Origin: Clostridiales bacterium
Lineage (GTDB): Bacteria > Bacillota > Clostridia > Christensenellales > CAG-138
DNA length: 33,397 bases
Direction: 5' to 3'
NCBI GenBank assembly: GCA_015056105.1
Contig: SVGX01000021.1
Span: 1-33,397, forward strand
The notes under the pieces were generated by a model. The model did no database searches, was not told the DNA's origin, and was given only the letters and a program-made list of their open reading frames with translations. The translations under genes were made by a program, and so were the position numbers. Shown here one piece after another: positions 9,070 to 15,818 of this stretch. The first letter of the stretch is position 1; each line of letters begins with the position of its first letter.

Positions 9070-9102
9070 GTGAAAATGACTTTGCTAAAAGGAACAACCG
9101 AT

Positions 9103-9885
9103 ATGAAACGTGTGCTTGGCTGCATCCGCCGGGCCGATGAACGCTACAACATGATCCGCGAAGGCGATAAGATCTGCGTTGGCGTTTCCGGCGGTAAGGA
9201 CAGCCTTCTTCTGCTGTACGGCATGAAGCTTTATCAGCGCTTTTGCCGCACGCCCTTCGAGCTTTGCGGCGTGATGCTGGATCTTGGTATCAGCGGTGAG
9301 GATTTTACTCCCGTAGCGGAATTTGCAAAAGCCATCGATGTGCCCTTTGAGATCGTAAAGACCGATATCGGCGATGTGGTGTTCAACGTCAGAAAGGAAT
9401 CCCACCCGTGCGCGCTCTGCGCGAAACTGCGCCGCGGTGCGCTCAATGATGCGGCTCGGGAAAGGGGCTGCAATCTTGTTGCTCTGGGCCATAATCGGGA
9501 TGATGTGATCGAGACTTTCTTTCTGAGCCTTTTCTACGAAAGCCGCCTCAACACCTTCGGCCCCGTTACCTACCTTGGCCGCAAGGATGTGACTGTGATC
9601 CGGCCCATGATCTTCCTGCCGGAAAAGCAGGCGCTTTCCATCGCAAAGCGGCTGGAACTTCCCATCCGCAAGCCCAATTGCTTCGTAGCCGGAAACACCA
9701 AGCGCGATGAAATGAAACGGCTTATTCAGCATTTTACCACCATTGTGCCAAATCCGGAAGAGCGTATTATGAATGCCATTGCGGATACGCATAAATACGG
9801 CATGTGGGACAGGCTGCGCTTTCCCCCGCGGGATCTTCTTGATCCCGGCCTGCCGTTGCCGGTAACGGAGGATGAAGATGTCTGA
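9103..9885 (+). CDS. TtcA-family tRNA thiolation PP-loop enzyme
   Basis: This is a member of the TtcA/TilS-like adenylating family. TtcA makes 2-thiocytidine-32 in tRNA with an iron-sulfur cluster. The protein has 260 aa from the ATG at 9103, with AGGA nine bases upstream. The PP-loop SGGKDS is at residues 29-34. The CxxC pair C103/C106 (HPCALCAKLRRGAL) and a later cysteine C193 (RKPNCF) fit the three cluster ligands of TtcA. LVALGHNRDDVIETFF is the second conserved block. The exact tRNA target cannot be proven from sequence, and clostridial paralogues of this family are common. The 3' end overlaps the next gene by 8 bases, so translation is probably coupled. ThiI and a cysteine desulfurase lie elsewhere in the window (22900-25264) and could supply sulfur. 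Confidence 0.88.
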   Translation: MKRVLGCIRRADERYNMIREGDKICVGVSGGKDSLLLLYGMKLYQRFCRTPFELCGVMLDLGISGEDFTPVAEFAKAIDVPFEIVKTDIGDVVFNVRKESHPCALCAKLRRGALNDAARERGCNLVALGHNRDDVIETFFLSLFYESRLNTFGPVTYLGRKDVTVIRPMIFLPEKQALSIAKRLELPIRKPNCFVAGNTKRDEMKRLIQHFTTIVPNPEERIMNAIADTHKYGMWDRLRFPPRDLLDPGLPLPVTEDEDV

Positions 9886-10159
9886 ACTGCGCACAGTATT
9901 CTTTGCATATCTTCTGCTGATGAACCTGCTGCTTTTTGCCTTTATGGGTGCGGATAAGCGCAAAGCAAAGCGGCGGGCGCGGCGCATCCCCGAAAAGATG
10001 CTCTTTACGCTGGCAGCCCTCGGCGGCGGTGCGGGCGGTATCCTCGGCATGCTGCTGTTTCGCCACAAGACAAAGCACGTATCCTTCATTCTCGGTTTTC
10101 CTGCATTGACGGCACTCAATGTGGCGCTTGCGTATCTGATCCTGAAATACTTTGCATAG
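9878..10159 (+). CDS. DUF1294 small membrane protein
   Basis: A 93-aa protein with about three membrane segments (FFAYLLLMNLLLFAFMG; LAALGGGAGGILGMLLF; ALNVALAYLILKYF). Between the first two is a very basic stretch (ADKRKAKRRARRIPEK). This layout, and the HKTKHVSFILGFP motif, match the DUF1294 family, whose function is unknown. The ATG at 9878 has GGAGG six bases upstream, so the ATG at 9872, adjacent to GGAGG, is less likely. The start lies inside the end of the ttcA-like gene, giving a two-gene operon closed by a perfect palindromic terminator. Confidence 0.85.
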   Translation: MSELRTVFFAYLLLMNLLLFAFMGADKRKAKRRARRIPEKMLFTLAALGGGAGGILGMLLFRHKTKHVSFILGFPALTALNVALAYLILKYFA

Positions 10160-10160
10160 C

Positions 10161-10190
10161 AAAACGGACATGCAGCTGCATGTCCGTTTT
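10161..10190. terminator. Bidirectional terminator, perfect 30-base palindrome
   Basis: Begins AAAACGGACATGCAG and is completely self-complementary over 30 bases, giving A-run/T-run flanks in both directions. It serves the DUF1294 gene and the convergent DUF4234 gene. Confidence 0.85.
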
Positions 10191-10201
10191 CATCTTGGTG
10201 C

Positions 10202-10588
10202 TTACGCGCCGTAAACGTTGTAATGCTCTGCCACGCCGTTCATCATTTTGATCAGACGGATGGTGGCAATAAAGGGGCCCACAATGATGAAGGCGCCGAG
10301 AATGCTCCAAAGCAGGTAGCCGCCGCCGCTGATAAGGGCAGGAGTGCCGCGCTGCGAAGCGTTGTGATAAAGCCGCTCTGTCATCTGGTACCACCAGATA
10401 ATGGGGTAGATGCCGAGGGTTACGGCGCCAAGGAGCATCGCGCCGATATAGTTCATGGTTTTGCGGCCGTCCCGGGCACAGGCGGCATTTACATCCTTCG
10501 CGAACTTATACCAGAATACGAGAGGGTAGATACCGAGCGTGATGAAAGAAAGGAAGAATACTGCCCAAAAGCTTCTGTTTGTTTTCAT
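10202..10588 (-). CDS. DUF4234 membrane protein
   Basis: A 128-aa membrane protein with an internal repeat. FFLSFITLGIYPLVFWYKFAKD near residues 11-32 and LLGAVTLGIYPIIWWYQMTE near 52-71 share the TLGIYP-aromatic motif of DUF4234. A third hydrophobic stretch lies near 90-110 (GYLLWSILGAFIIVGPFIA). Function is unknown. AAGGAGG precedes the ATG by eight bases. It has its own promoter, whose -35 overlaps the stop codon of the GNAT gene, and a striking inverted repeat over the -10 region suggests specific regulation. Confidence 0.85.
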   Translation of the reverse strand: MKTNRSFWAVFFLSFITLGIYPLVFWYKFAKDVNAACARDGRKTMNYIGAMLLGAVTLGIYPIIWWYQMTERLYHNASQRGTPALISGGGYLLWSILGAFIIVGPFIATIRLIKMMNGVAEHYNVYGA

Positions 10589-10623
10589 GGAACAAACCTC
10601 CTTGTGTCATTAATATTTTCGTT

Positions 10624-10642
10624 AAGAATAACAAGTATTCTT
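10624..10642. promoter_or_regulatory. Inverted repeat over the DUF4234 promoter, candidate operator
   Basis: AAGAATA-N5-TATTCTT, with perfect 7-base arms. It covers the -10 hexamer and most of the spacer, the usual position for a repressor site. The regulator is not identified. Confidence 0.4.
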
Positions 10643-10653
10643 TGCTGCGTCAA
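10625..10653 (-). promoter_or_regulatory. Promoter of the DUF4234 gene
   Basis: On the minus strand: TTGACG (10648-10653), a 17-base spacer, and TATTCT (10625-10630). The -35 contains the TGA stop of the upstream GNAT gene. Confidence 0.6.
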
Positions 10654-11183
10654 TCCGTTTTCTGGTTATTGACAGCATACACCGTATGGGGCATTTCCTT
10701 TCCCCGGTAGTGCTTGATGACGGTATACTGCGCTTTCATCCCCAGTTTTTCCGCAAGGCGGATGGAAGCTGTGTTTTCCGGGCGGATATCCGCGATCACC
10801 GTTTTCGCTCCGAGAACCTCAAAAGAATACCGCAGGGCAGCTTCTGCCGCTTCAAAGGCATAGCCCTGCTTCCAGCGGTCCCGACGCAGCAGCCAGCCGA
10901 GCCCGATGCAAGTCCTGCCGTCAAGCACTTCTTTCAGCGGCCCCACAAGGCCGATAAGATCATCCGTTCCCTTCAGCATTACCGCAAAGTGGGAAAAACC
11001 ATCCCTCTCATAGCCGGAAAGGCGGTTTTTAATCCATTGCCGGGTTTCTTCTTCCGTGAAGCCGTGTTCCCAGGCATACATCACGGCAGCATCGCCGAGG
11101 ATCGCATGGATGGACAGAAGATCCTGTTCCGTTACGGGGCGAAGGAGAAGCCGCTCCGTTTCAAGGGCAGGGATGCGGCGCAT
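10650..11183 (-). CDS. GNAT N-acetyltransferase (RimJ/RimL-like)
   Basis: A 177-aa acetyl-CoA-dependent acetyltransferase of the Acetyltransf_3 type. It opens with LETERLLLRPVTEQD, the classical beta1 start of RimJ-like enzymes. It has IGLGWLLRRDRWKQGYAFEAAEAAL, where the WxxGYA segment is the acetyl-CoA pyrophosphate loop. It closes with ADIRPENTASIRLAEKLGM, the conserved N-x-x-S-x-x-x-x-E-K-x-G helix. The substrate (a protein N-terminus or a small molecule) cannot be told. The ATG directly follows the TAA of the PAP2 gene (TAAATG), so the two form an operon with coupled translation. Confidence 0.9.
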   Translation of the reverse strand: MRRIPALETERLLLRPVTEQDLLSIHAILGDAAVMYAWEHGFTEEETRQWIKNRLSGYERDGFSHFAVMLKGTDDLIGLVGPLKEVLDGRTCIGLGWLLRRDRWKQGYAFEAAEAALRYSFEVLGAKTVIADIRPENTASIRLAEKLGMKAQYTVIKHYRGKEMPHTVYAVNNQKTD

Positions 11184-12113
11184 TTATTTCGCTTCTCCCT
11201 TCCTGCCAAGCTTTGCGAAGAAGGGGAAGGTCATGGGCCAAAGGACACCGCCCGCCGCTGCCATCAGGAAGTAGCGCAGTGCGTCTGCGAAAACATGACC
11301 GTTGAAAAGGGTGCTGAGCACGGGCTTCAAGCCCGCCTTGATGGCGACGATAATGCCAAGACCGAGAACGAGCTTGATGATCTGTGCCCACCAGATGGCT
11401 TTGTTGTCATAGCGGGTGTATGTTTCATCCACGAACCATGCAAGCATCAGCCCGAGCATGGTGCCGATGAGCGTCCATGCGTTTTTTACGCCTTGGGCGT
11501 CGAATTCCGGGTTGTTGGCTTCCCGGGCAGGGGCGAAGATCACATAGAAGAGCAGCACGAAAGCAAAAGCCGCCGCACATGCCGCAAGGGTGACCTTTCC
11601 TTTGGGGCTGTTTTCCACACGGTCAAACCAACAGGAAATGCCGCATACGCACAGGGCGCCCGTCAGAAGCGAAACGCATACATCAAGGGGTGTGTGTACG
11701 CCAAGATACATGCGGGAAAAACCGGTAAGAAGGATCGTCGCGATGCAGCACACTGTGACCCACCTGCGCTTTTGCCATACCGCTGCGGTACCGAACACGG
11801 TGACGGCGGTCTGGGTGTGGCCGCTCGGGAAGGAGTAGCCGGTGGCAGCTTCCTTCGCACTTTCCACAATGGTGAAATTCGGATCCAGTACCCATGGGCG
11901 GGGGATGAGAAATATGGCTTTCAGAAGCTGGTTCAGCGTGTTGCCCACAAGGCCGATAAAGAAGAAGCGGTAGCCCCAGTTTTTGTCGAAGCACCAAAGC
12001 AGCAGCATGCCTGCCACCATAAAGACAGTCTCTTCGCCGAGCATGGTGATCAGAGAGAAAACACCGTCAAGAAACGGGGTCCGGACCGATTCCAGTGCGT
12101 GCAGAAATTCCAT
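11184..12113 (-). CDS. PAP2-superfamily membrane phosphatase
   Basis: A 309-aa integral membrane phosphatase. The three PAP2 catalytic motifs are complete: K65-x6-RP at 72-73 (KAIFLIPRP), PSGH at 96-99, and SR-x5-H-x3-D with S123, R124, H130 and D134 (SRMYLGVHTPLD). About seven or eight hydrophobic segments span the protein. Likely substrates are undecaprenyl diphosphate or a lipid phosphate on the outer membrane face, but the sequence does not decide. The C-terminal part after residue 150 is longer than in minimal PAP2 enzymes and is mostly additional membrane helices. GGAGG lies six bases before the ATG. It is first in a two-gene operon with the GNAT gene. Confidence 0.92.
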   Translation of the reverse strand: MEFLHALESVRTPFLDGVFSLITMLGEETVFMVAGMLLLWCFDKNWGYRFFFIGLVGNTLNQLLKAIFLIPRPWVLDPNFTIVESAKEAATGYSFPSGHTQTAVTVFGTAAVWQKRRWVTVCCIATILLTGFSRMYLGVHTPLDVCVSLLTGALCVCGISCWFDRVENSPKGKVTLAACAAAFAFVLLFYVIFAPAREANNPEFDAQGVKNAWTLIGTMLGLMLAWFVDETYTRYDNKAIWWAQIIKLVLGLGIIVAIKAGLKPVLSTLFNGHVFADALRYFLMAAAGGVLWPMTFPFFAKLGRKGEAK

Positions 12114-12142
12114 GAGTATCCTCCGAAGTATAATCTTTTCTC

Positions 12143-12170
12143 ATTATACCAAAAGCGGGGACAGCGGCAA
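12143..12170 (-). promoter_or_regulatory. Promoter of the PAP2-GNAT operon
   Basis: On the minus strand: TTGCCG (12165-12170), a 16-base spacer, and TATAAT (12143-12148). Confidence 0.7.
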
Positions 12171-12187
12171 ATACACAATAAATTCAT

Positions 12188-12216
12188 TTGCTTTCAAAAG
12201 CGGAATAGGATATAAT
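12188..12216 (+). promoter_or_regulatory. Promoter of the lipoprotein gene at 12257
   Basis: TTGCTT (12188-12193), a 17-base spacer, and TATAAT (12211-12216). It is divergent from the PAP2 promoter. Confidence 0.75.
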
Positions 12217-12256
12217 AGGCTACACTTCGCCAAAGTGGGCGAAAAAGGAGATTTTT

Positions 12257-12919
12257 ATGAAATATAGAAAACGGCTGTTCACAGCATTGTGCCTTGCTGC
12301 GCTTGCGGCGGTACTTATGATGACGACCGCCTGCCGCGATCCGAAAGAAGAGGAGGTTGTCACGGAGGTTGCAAAGCCCGTCATCTATCTTTATCCGGAA
12401 GAGGAAACGGATGTCACCGTCACGCTTGACTATGCGGGCGAGCTGACCACTACCTATCCTGCATACCGCGAGGGCTGGAATGTGACCGCTATGCCCGACG
12501 GAACGCTGATCAACAAGGCGGACGGCCGGGAATATTCCTATCTGTTCTGGGAAGGTGTATCGGAAACGGAATACGATATGTCCGCGGGCTACGTGGTAAA
12601 GGGCAGCGATACCGCCGCGTTCCTGCAGGCAGCGCTTTCGCGGATGGGCCTTCTGCCCCGGGAGTATAATGAGTTTATCGTTTACTGGCTGCCGCAGATG
12701 GAACACAATCCCTACAATCTTATTACCTTCCAGCAGGAATGTTACACCGAAAGCGCAAAGCTTACCGTGACCCCGGAACCCGACAGCGTGCTCAGGGTGT
12801 TCATGGCCTATCAGGCTCTTGATGCGTGGGTGGAGGTGGAAACGCCTATCCTGCGGGGCTTTGAACGCAGCGGCTTCACCCTTGTGGAATGGGGCGGCGC
12901 GGAAGTGAAGAACCGCTGA
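12257..12919 (+). CDS. Putative exported lipoprotein with KPVIYLYPE motif
   Basis: A 220-aa exported protein. The N-terminus is basic, then hydrophobic (residues 7-25), then TTAC with C26 as the probable lipidation site, although the -3 residue is Thr rather than Leu. The mature part starts with an acidic linker and then KPVIYLYPEEETDVTVTLDY, a motif I recognise from hypothetical proteins of many bacteria. It is followed by TYPAYREGWNV, PDGTLINKADGREYSYLFWEG and a C-terminal part with WLPQMEHNPYNLITFQ. No catalytic motif is evident and the function is unknown. AAGGAG lies six bases upstream of the ATG. It is monocistronic, with its own promoter and terminator. Confidence 0.8.
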   Translation: MKYRKRLFTALCLAALAAVLMMTTACRDPKEEEVVTEVAKPVIYLYPEEETDVTVTLDYAGELTTTYPAYREGWNVTAMPDGTLINKADGREYSYLFWEGVSETEYDMSAGYVVKGSDTAAFLQAALSRMGLLPREYNEFIVYWLPQMEHNPYNLITFQQECYTESAKLTVTPEPDSVLRVFMAYQALDAWVEVETPILRGFERSGFTLVEWGGAEVKNR

Positions 12920-12931
12920 AACAAAAAGAAC

Positions 12932-12969
12932 AAAAAAGAAAGACCTGCTGCGCAGGCCTTTTCTTTTTT
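12932..12969. terminator. Bidirectional terminator
   Basis: CCTGC-TGC-GCAGG core, extended by A-rich and T-rich arms (AAAAAAGAAA on the left, TTTTCTTTTTT on the right). It lies between the convergent lipoprotein and DUF378 genes. Confidence 0.8.
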
Positions 12970-12978
12970 CGGGGAATA

Positions 12979-13191
12979 TTACTCCCGCTCATCGCTGTGG
13001 CGGATGCCGTCCCGGCGAAAGAGCATCGTGATGCCCCAAATGCCCGCAAGGCCCACAAGCGTATAGATGATGCGGGAAACGATGCCGCTCATGCCGCCGA
13101 AAATGCTTGCCACAAGATCGAACTGAAACAGGCCGATCATGCCCCAGTTCAGCGCACCGATGATCACGAGAATAAGCGCAAGTGTATCCAT
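12979..13191 (-). CDS. DUF378 small membrane protein
   Basis: A 70-aa protein with two membrane helices: LALILVIIGALNWGMIGLFQFDLVASIFGG, then SRIIYTLVGLAGIWGITMLF. The motif GALNWGxxG and the layout of two helices around an FDLVASIFGG loop define DUF378. Function is unknown. The ATG at 13191 has AAGGAG about 11 bases upstream. It starts 67 bases downstream of the terminator of the preceding gene, leaving room for a promoter, though I see no clear one. Confidence 0.85.
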   Translation of the reverse strand: MDTLALILVIIGALNWGMIGLFQFDLVASIFGGMSGIVSRIIYTLVGLAGIWGITMLFRRDGIRHSDERE

Positions 13192-13258
13192 TGTCTTTTT
13201 TTCTCCTTTGCTGTGATGGGCATAGCATTTGCGGCTTTGGGCAGTTTTATGCGAAAAC

Positions 13259-13285
13259 AAAAAAGGAAGCGGCGCTTCCTTTTTT
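13259..13285 (-). terminator. Intrinsic terminator of the 93-aa gene
   Basis: AAAAAAGGAAGC, loop GGC, then GCTTCCTTTTTT. It starts 11 bases after the stop codon of the gene at 13297. Confidence 0.85.
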
Positions 13286-13296
13286 GCTGTATCGGA

Positions 13297-13578
13297 TCAA
13301 TTCCTTTTTTCATCCTGATCCGGGAAAATTTCCACGGTCAGCTTGTCGAAATCGATGGGCTCCATGAAATCAGACGACAAAAAAGCGGTATGGGAAAACT
13401 GCTCAAGATCCCGGATGTGCTTTTTCAGCAGTACCGGCCGTGCAAGGTTGAGCGCTTCCGCCAGCGCACCTATGACAGGGTTCCAGTCGTCCACCTCGAC
13501 TTTCGTGCGGATGTCGAAGGAAAGTACCACATCGCCGATGATCTTATTGACGGTACGCTTTGCTGCCCAAATCCGCAT
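13297..13578 (-). CDS. Conserved-looking 93-aa protein of unknown function
   Basis: A soluble 93-aa protein with no signal peptide and no membrane segment. Visible blocks are IIGDVVLSFDIRTKVEVDDW near residues 14-33, ARPVLLKKHIRDLEQFSHTAF near 46-66, and the acidic end SSDFMEPIDFDKLTVEIFPD. I do not recognise a named domain. The start is well supported: AGGAG lies six bases before the ATG. Its ribosome binding site begins only about 10 bases after the terminator of the upstream zinc-ribbon gene, so there is no space for a separate promoter in between. Expression probably depends on read-through of that terminator or on a promoter inside the upstream gene. Confidence 0.7.
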   Translation of the reverse strand: MRIWAAKRTVNKIIGDVVLSFDIRTKVEVDDWNPVIGALAEALNLARPVLLKKHIRDLEQFSHTAFLSSDFMEPIDFDKLTVEIFPDQDEKRN

Positions 13579-13597
13579 ATGCTGCTCCTTTCCTTTG

Positions 13598-13626
13598 AAA
13601 AACAGGGCGGATATGTTCCGCCCTGT
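13598..13626 (-). terminator. Terminator or attenuator between the zinc-ribbon gene and the 93-aa gene
   Basis: Ten-bp stem ACAGGGCGGA / TCCGCCCTGT (13602-13611 with 13617-13626), followed on the minus strand by TTTTT. It ends just before the Shine-Dalgarno of the next gene. Confidence 0.8.
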
Positions 13627-13635
13627 CTGCTGCGA

Positions 13636-15612
13636 TCAACCTTCCTTCAGGATGAACCAGGCATGCATATGGGGCAGCGTACTGCTGTCCGCAAGGGTGT
13701 AGGTGCCTGCCGGATCTGCGTAAAGGTGATAGGTTTTGCCGTCGCCGGTGGCGATCTCGGAAACGCCGCTGTAGTAGGAGAAGACCACATCGCCCTTGTC
13801 GGTCTCGATGCGGGCGGTCACAAAGGGCGCGCTCTGGTAGATCTCCTTGACTCTGCCGGATACCTTGTAACCCTGATCATGCTCGGGGTACTGCTTGATG
13901 CGGTCGTAATCAAGCACGTGAACGCCGGACATGTAGTCATCCTTGTCCGGGCGGTGTTCAAGGTAGAAGGTGCTGGACTTTGCCGCATTATCCTTCGTGG
14001 CAGTGATAACGGCGCCGTAAAGGCCCACTTCCGGGGTCTTGACGGTGAAGCTGAAGGTGCCGCCGTTGGGATCCTGTGTGAGATCGCCTTCAAGCTCTAC
14101 GCCGCTGACGGTGATGACGGCGCCAGCTTCCATGGTGCCGGAAACGGTCATGGTGGAAGTGGTGCCGTAGCGGGTGACGGAATCGTTCACCGCAAAGACC
14201 ACGTTGCCCTCAACGGTGCCGGTCGCACCTTCGCCCTCGCCGGTGCCCTCGGGGGCAGCGGTGCCGTAGGTGATGTTGAAGGTCTCGGTGGCGGTCTGAT
14301 AGCGGTTCTTGCGGGCCTCAATGGTAAGCTCATAGCTGCCGTTTTCGGACAGGGTGTAACTGGTGGAGAAATTGCCCGCCTCGTCGATGGGGATCTGGGT
14401 CTCGTTCACATAGACGGCGGCGGTATTGTCGCTGACGGTGCCGGTGATGGGAACGACGGGCGTATCGGTGGTGAAATCGGAAACGGTGGGGGAGGTGATC
14501 GCAAGGCCGATCGCCGGGATGGGGATCACGATCTCGCTTTCGAATTCAACGGGGGTCTCTTCGCCCTTGGGGCTGATCACGACCACATCGGGCTTGATGC
14601 GAAGCTCGCTTTCCGTGAAGGGCTCATCGGGAACGAAAATGGTCTCCGGGATGCGCCAGGCGACGCAGTTGCGGGCCATCGCGCCTACCACATCTTCCTT
14701 CACAGTCTCGCCGGAAGTAAAGCGGGCGGTGTAGTTGTTCTTGCAGTAGATGGTGACGATGTAAGCCCTGTCGCCGCTTTCCATGGTAGTCTCGGTAATG
14801 GTGGCCTTCTTCGGGAAGGGATTGCCGCCGAAGGTGCAGCTGAAGAAAGCGCCGACGCTGCCATCATAGTTCTTGTTGAGGAAAATGACGGAAAATACAG
14901 CAATGAGTACCACGAGCACCGCGACCGCGGCGACGAACAGCACGTTGCGGGAGCCGCCGCTCTTCGCGTGCTTGCTCTTCTTGGCCTTTTTACCGCCGCC
15001 GAAAGCGGGCGCGCTGTAGGAATCGTAGTCATAACCATCGTCGTCGTAATCCTCATCGAATTCGCTGACGGTACCTACGGTCTTAACGGGCGAAGCCTGC
15101 TTGCTCTGCACGGAAGAATAGGGGCGCACGGGCTCTTCTTCCGCTTTGGGCGCAGCGTAAACGGGCGTGCTCTGCTGTACGGGAGCAGTGTAGGCAGGGG
15201 CACTCTGCTGCGCGGGAGCGGTGTAGGTGGGTACACTCTGCTGTACGGGGGCGGAGTAAACAGGCGCGGCGGGGGTATGCATCCGCACGCCTTCGACATA
15301 ACCACGGTCCGTAGGGGCGGGCTGTGCCTGCTGCACGGGGTGCACATCCTGCGGGCGGGGAGCGAAGCGGGAAGCATGCACTTCGGGAATATCCTCTTCG
15401 CTGACGGTGTTGGCATCAAACTCCGGCCGCGGCCACTGGGGCGCACGGACAAAGCCCCATGCCGGCGGGGTCTCGCCGGTGGAAGCAACGTAGGATTCCT
15501 CCACCTCTGGGGCAGGCACTTCTTCCGGCTCATCCGGCGTAAGCAGAGCGGCGCAGTTTTCGCAATATTCGAGATAATCCTCGTTCATCGCGCCGCATAC
15601 TTTGCATTTCAT
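13636..15612 (-). CDS. Zinc-ribbon, single-pass membrane protein with beta-rich extracellular repeats
   Basis: A 658-aa modular protein. Residues 3-20 form a zinc ribbon (CKVC...CENC; C3, C6, C17, C20). Residues 25-220 are a low-complexity linker with three 11-residue repeats at 121-153 (APVQQSVPTYT type), an acidic patch (EDYDDDGYDYD) and a basic patch (GGGKKAKKSKHAKSGG). One membrane helix lies at 223-245 (VLFVAAVAVLVVLIAVFSVIFL). The remaining ~410 residues are extracellular, with at least two Ig-like or bacterial-adhesin-like beta modules: SPTVSDFTTDTPVVPITGTV, and TVSGTMEAGAVITVSGVELEG. The C-terminal domain has YKVSGRVKEIYQSAPFVTARIET and ends HMHAWFILKEG. Function is unknown; it could be an envelope sensor or surface protein. 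GGAGG precedes the ATG by 11 bases. It is divergent from the beta-propeller lipoprotein at 15819. Confidence 0.8.
   Translation of the reverse strand: MKCKVCGAMNEDYLEYCENCAALLTPDEPEEVPAPEVEESYVASTGETPPAWGFVRAPQWPRPEFDANTVSEEDIPEVHASRFAPRPQDVHPVQQAQPAPTDRGYVEGVRMHTPAAPVYSAPVQQSVPTYTAPAQQSAPAYTAPVQQSTPVYAAPKAEEEPVRPYSSVQSKQASPVKTVGTVSEFDEDYDDDGYDYDSYSAPAFGGGKKAKKSKHAKSGGSRNVLFVAAVAVLVVLIAVFSVIFLNKNYDGSVGAFFSCTFGGNPFPKKATITETTMESGDRAYIVTIYCKNNYTARFTSGETVKEDVVGAMARNCVAWRIPETIFVPDEPFTESELRIKPDVVVISPKGEETPVEFESEIVIPIPAIGLAITSPTVSDFTTDTPVVPITGTVSDNTAAVYVNETQIPIDEAGNFSTSYTLSENGSYELTIEARKNRYQTATETFNITYGTAAPEGTGEGEGATGTVEGNVVFAVNDSVTRYGTTSTMTVSGTMEAGAVITVSGVELEGDLTQDPNGGTFSFTVKTPEVGLYGAVITATKDNAAKSSTFYLEHRPDKDDYMSGVHVLDYDRIKQYPEHDQGYKVSGRVKEIYQSAPFVTARIETDKGDVVFSYYSGVSEIATGDGKTYHLYADPAGTYTLADSSTLPHMHAWFILKEG
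15154..15252 (-). repeat. Three 33-base tandem repeats inside the zinc-ribbon gene
   Basis: They encode the 11-residue units APVQQSVPTYT, APAQQSAPAYT and APVQQSTPVYA. The reading frame is preserved, so this is a protein linker repeat and not a CRISPR or intergenic repeat. Confidence 0.85.
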
Positions 15613-15652
15613 ATTCGGAAAAACCTCCTATGTACAGGAATAATCATCATAC

Positions 15653-15681
15653 ATTATAGCAAATATCCCTTCTTATGAAAA
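15653..15681 (-). promoter_or_regulatory. Promoter of the zinc-ribbon membrane protein gene
   Basis: On the minus strand: TTTTCA (15676-15681), a 17-base spacer ending in TGC (extended -10), and TATAAT (15653-15658). Confidence 0.65.
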
Positions 15682-15741
15682 TAGTTTTGCGTTTTTTTAA
15701 TTGGAAACAAACCGTGAATGGAGGAAAAACCGCCGCATCCG

Positions 15742-15770
15742 TTTTCACGGCGGCATGTTTATGGTATAAT
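15742..15770 (+). promoter_or_regulatory. Promoter of the beta-propeller lipoprotein gene
   Basis: TTTTCA (15742-15747), a 17-base spacer ending in TGG (extended -10), and TATAAT (15765-15770). The -35, spacing and extended -10 are nearly the same as in the divergent zinc-ribbon promoter 60 bases away. Confidence 0.7.
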
Positions 15771-15818
15771 ATGAGACAATCCGCAGCCCTGCGCTGCGAT
15801 GGAAACAGGAGTTTTGTT

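Noticed and set aside
9070..9102. GTG (9070) or ATG (9076) as start of the ttcA-like gene
   Set aside because: The GTG overlaps the end of the -10 TATAAT and the ATG lies at the expected transcription start. ATG 9103 has a ribosome site and the family N-terminus.
10686..12215. Plus-strand reading frame of 509 codons opposite the GNAT and PAP2 genes
   Set aside because: Both minus-strand genes carry complete catalytic motifs. The plus frame has none.
15154..15252. CRISPR-like regular repeats
   Set aside because: The 33-base units are adjacent without spacers and encode in-frame 11-residue protein repeats.
12889..15678. Plus-strand reading frame of 929 codons opposite the zinc-ribbon gene
   Set aside because: Its protein is a glycine/alanine/histidine-rich antisense shadow without a domain. 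The minus-strand gene there has a good start, zinc ribbon, membrane helix, promoter and terminator.
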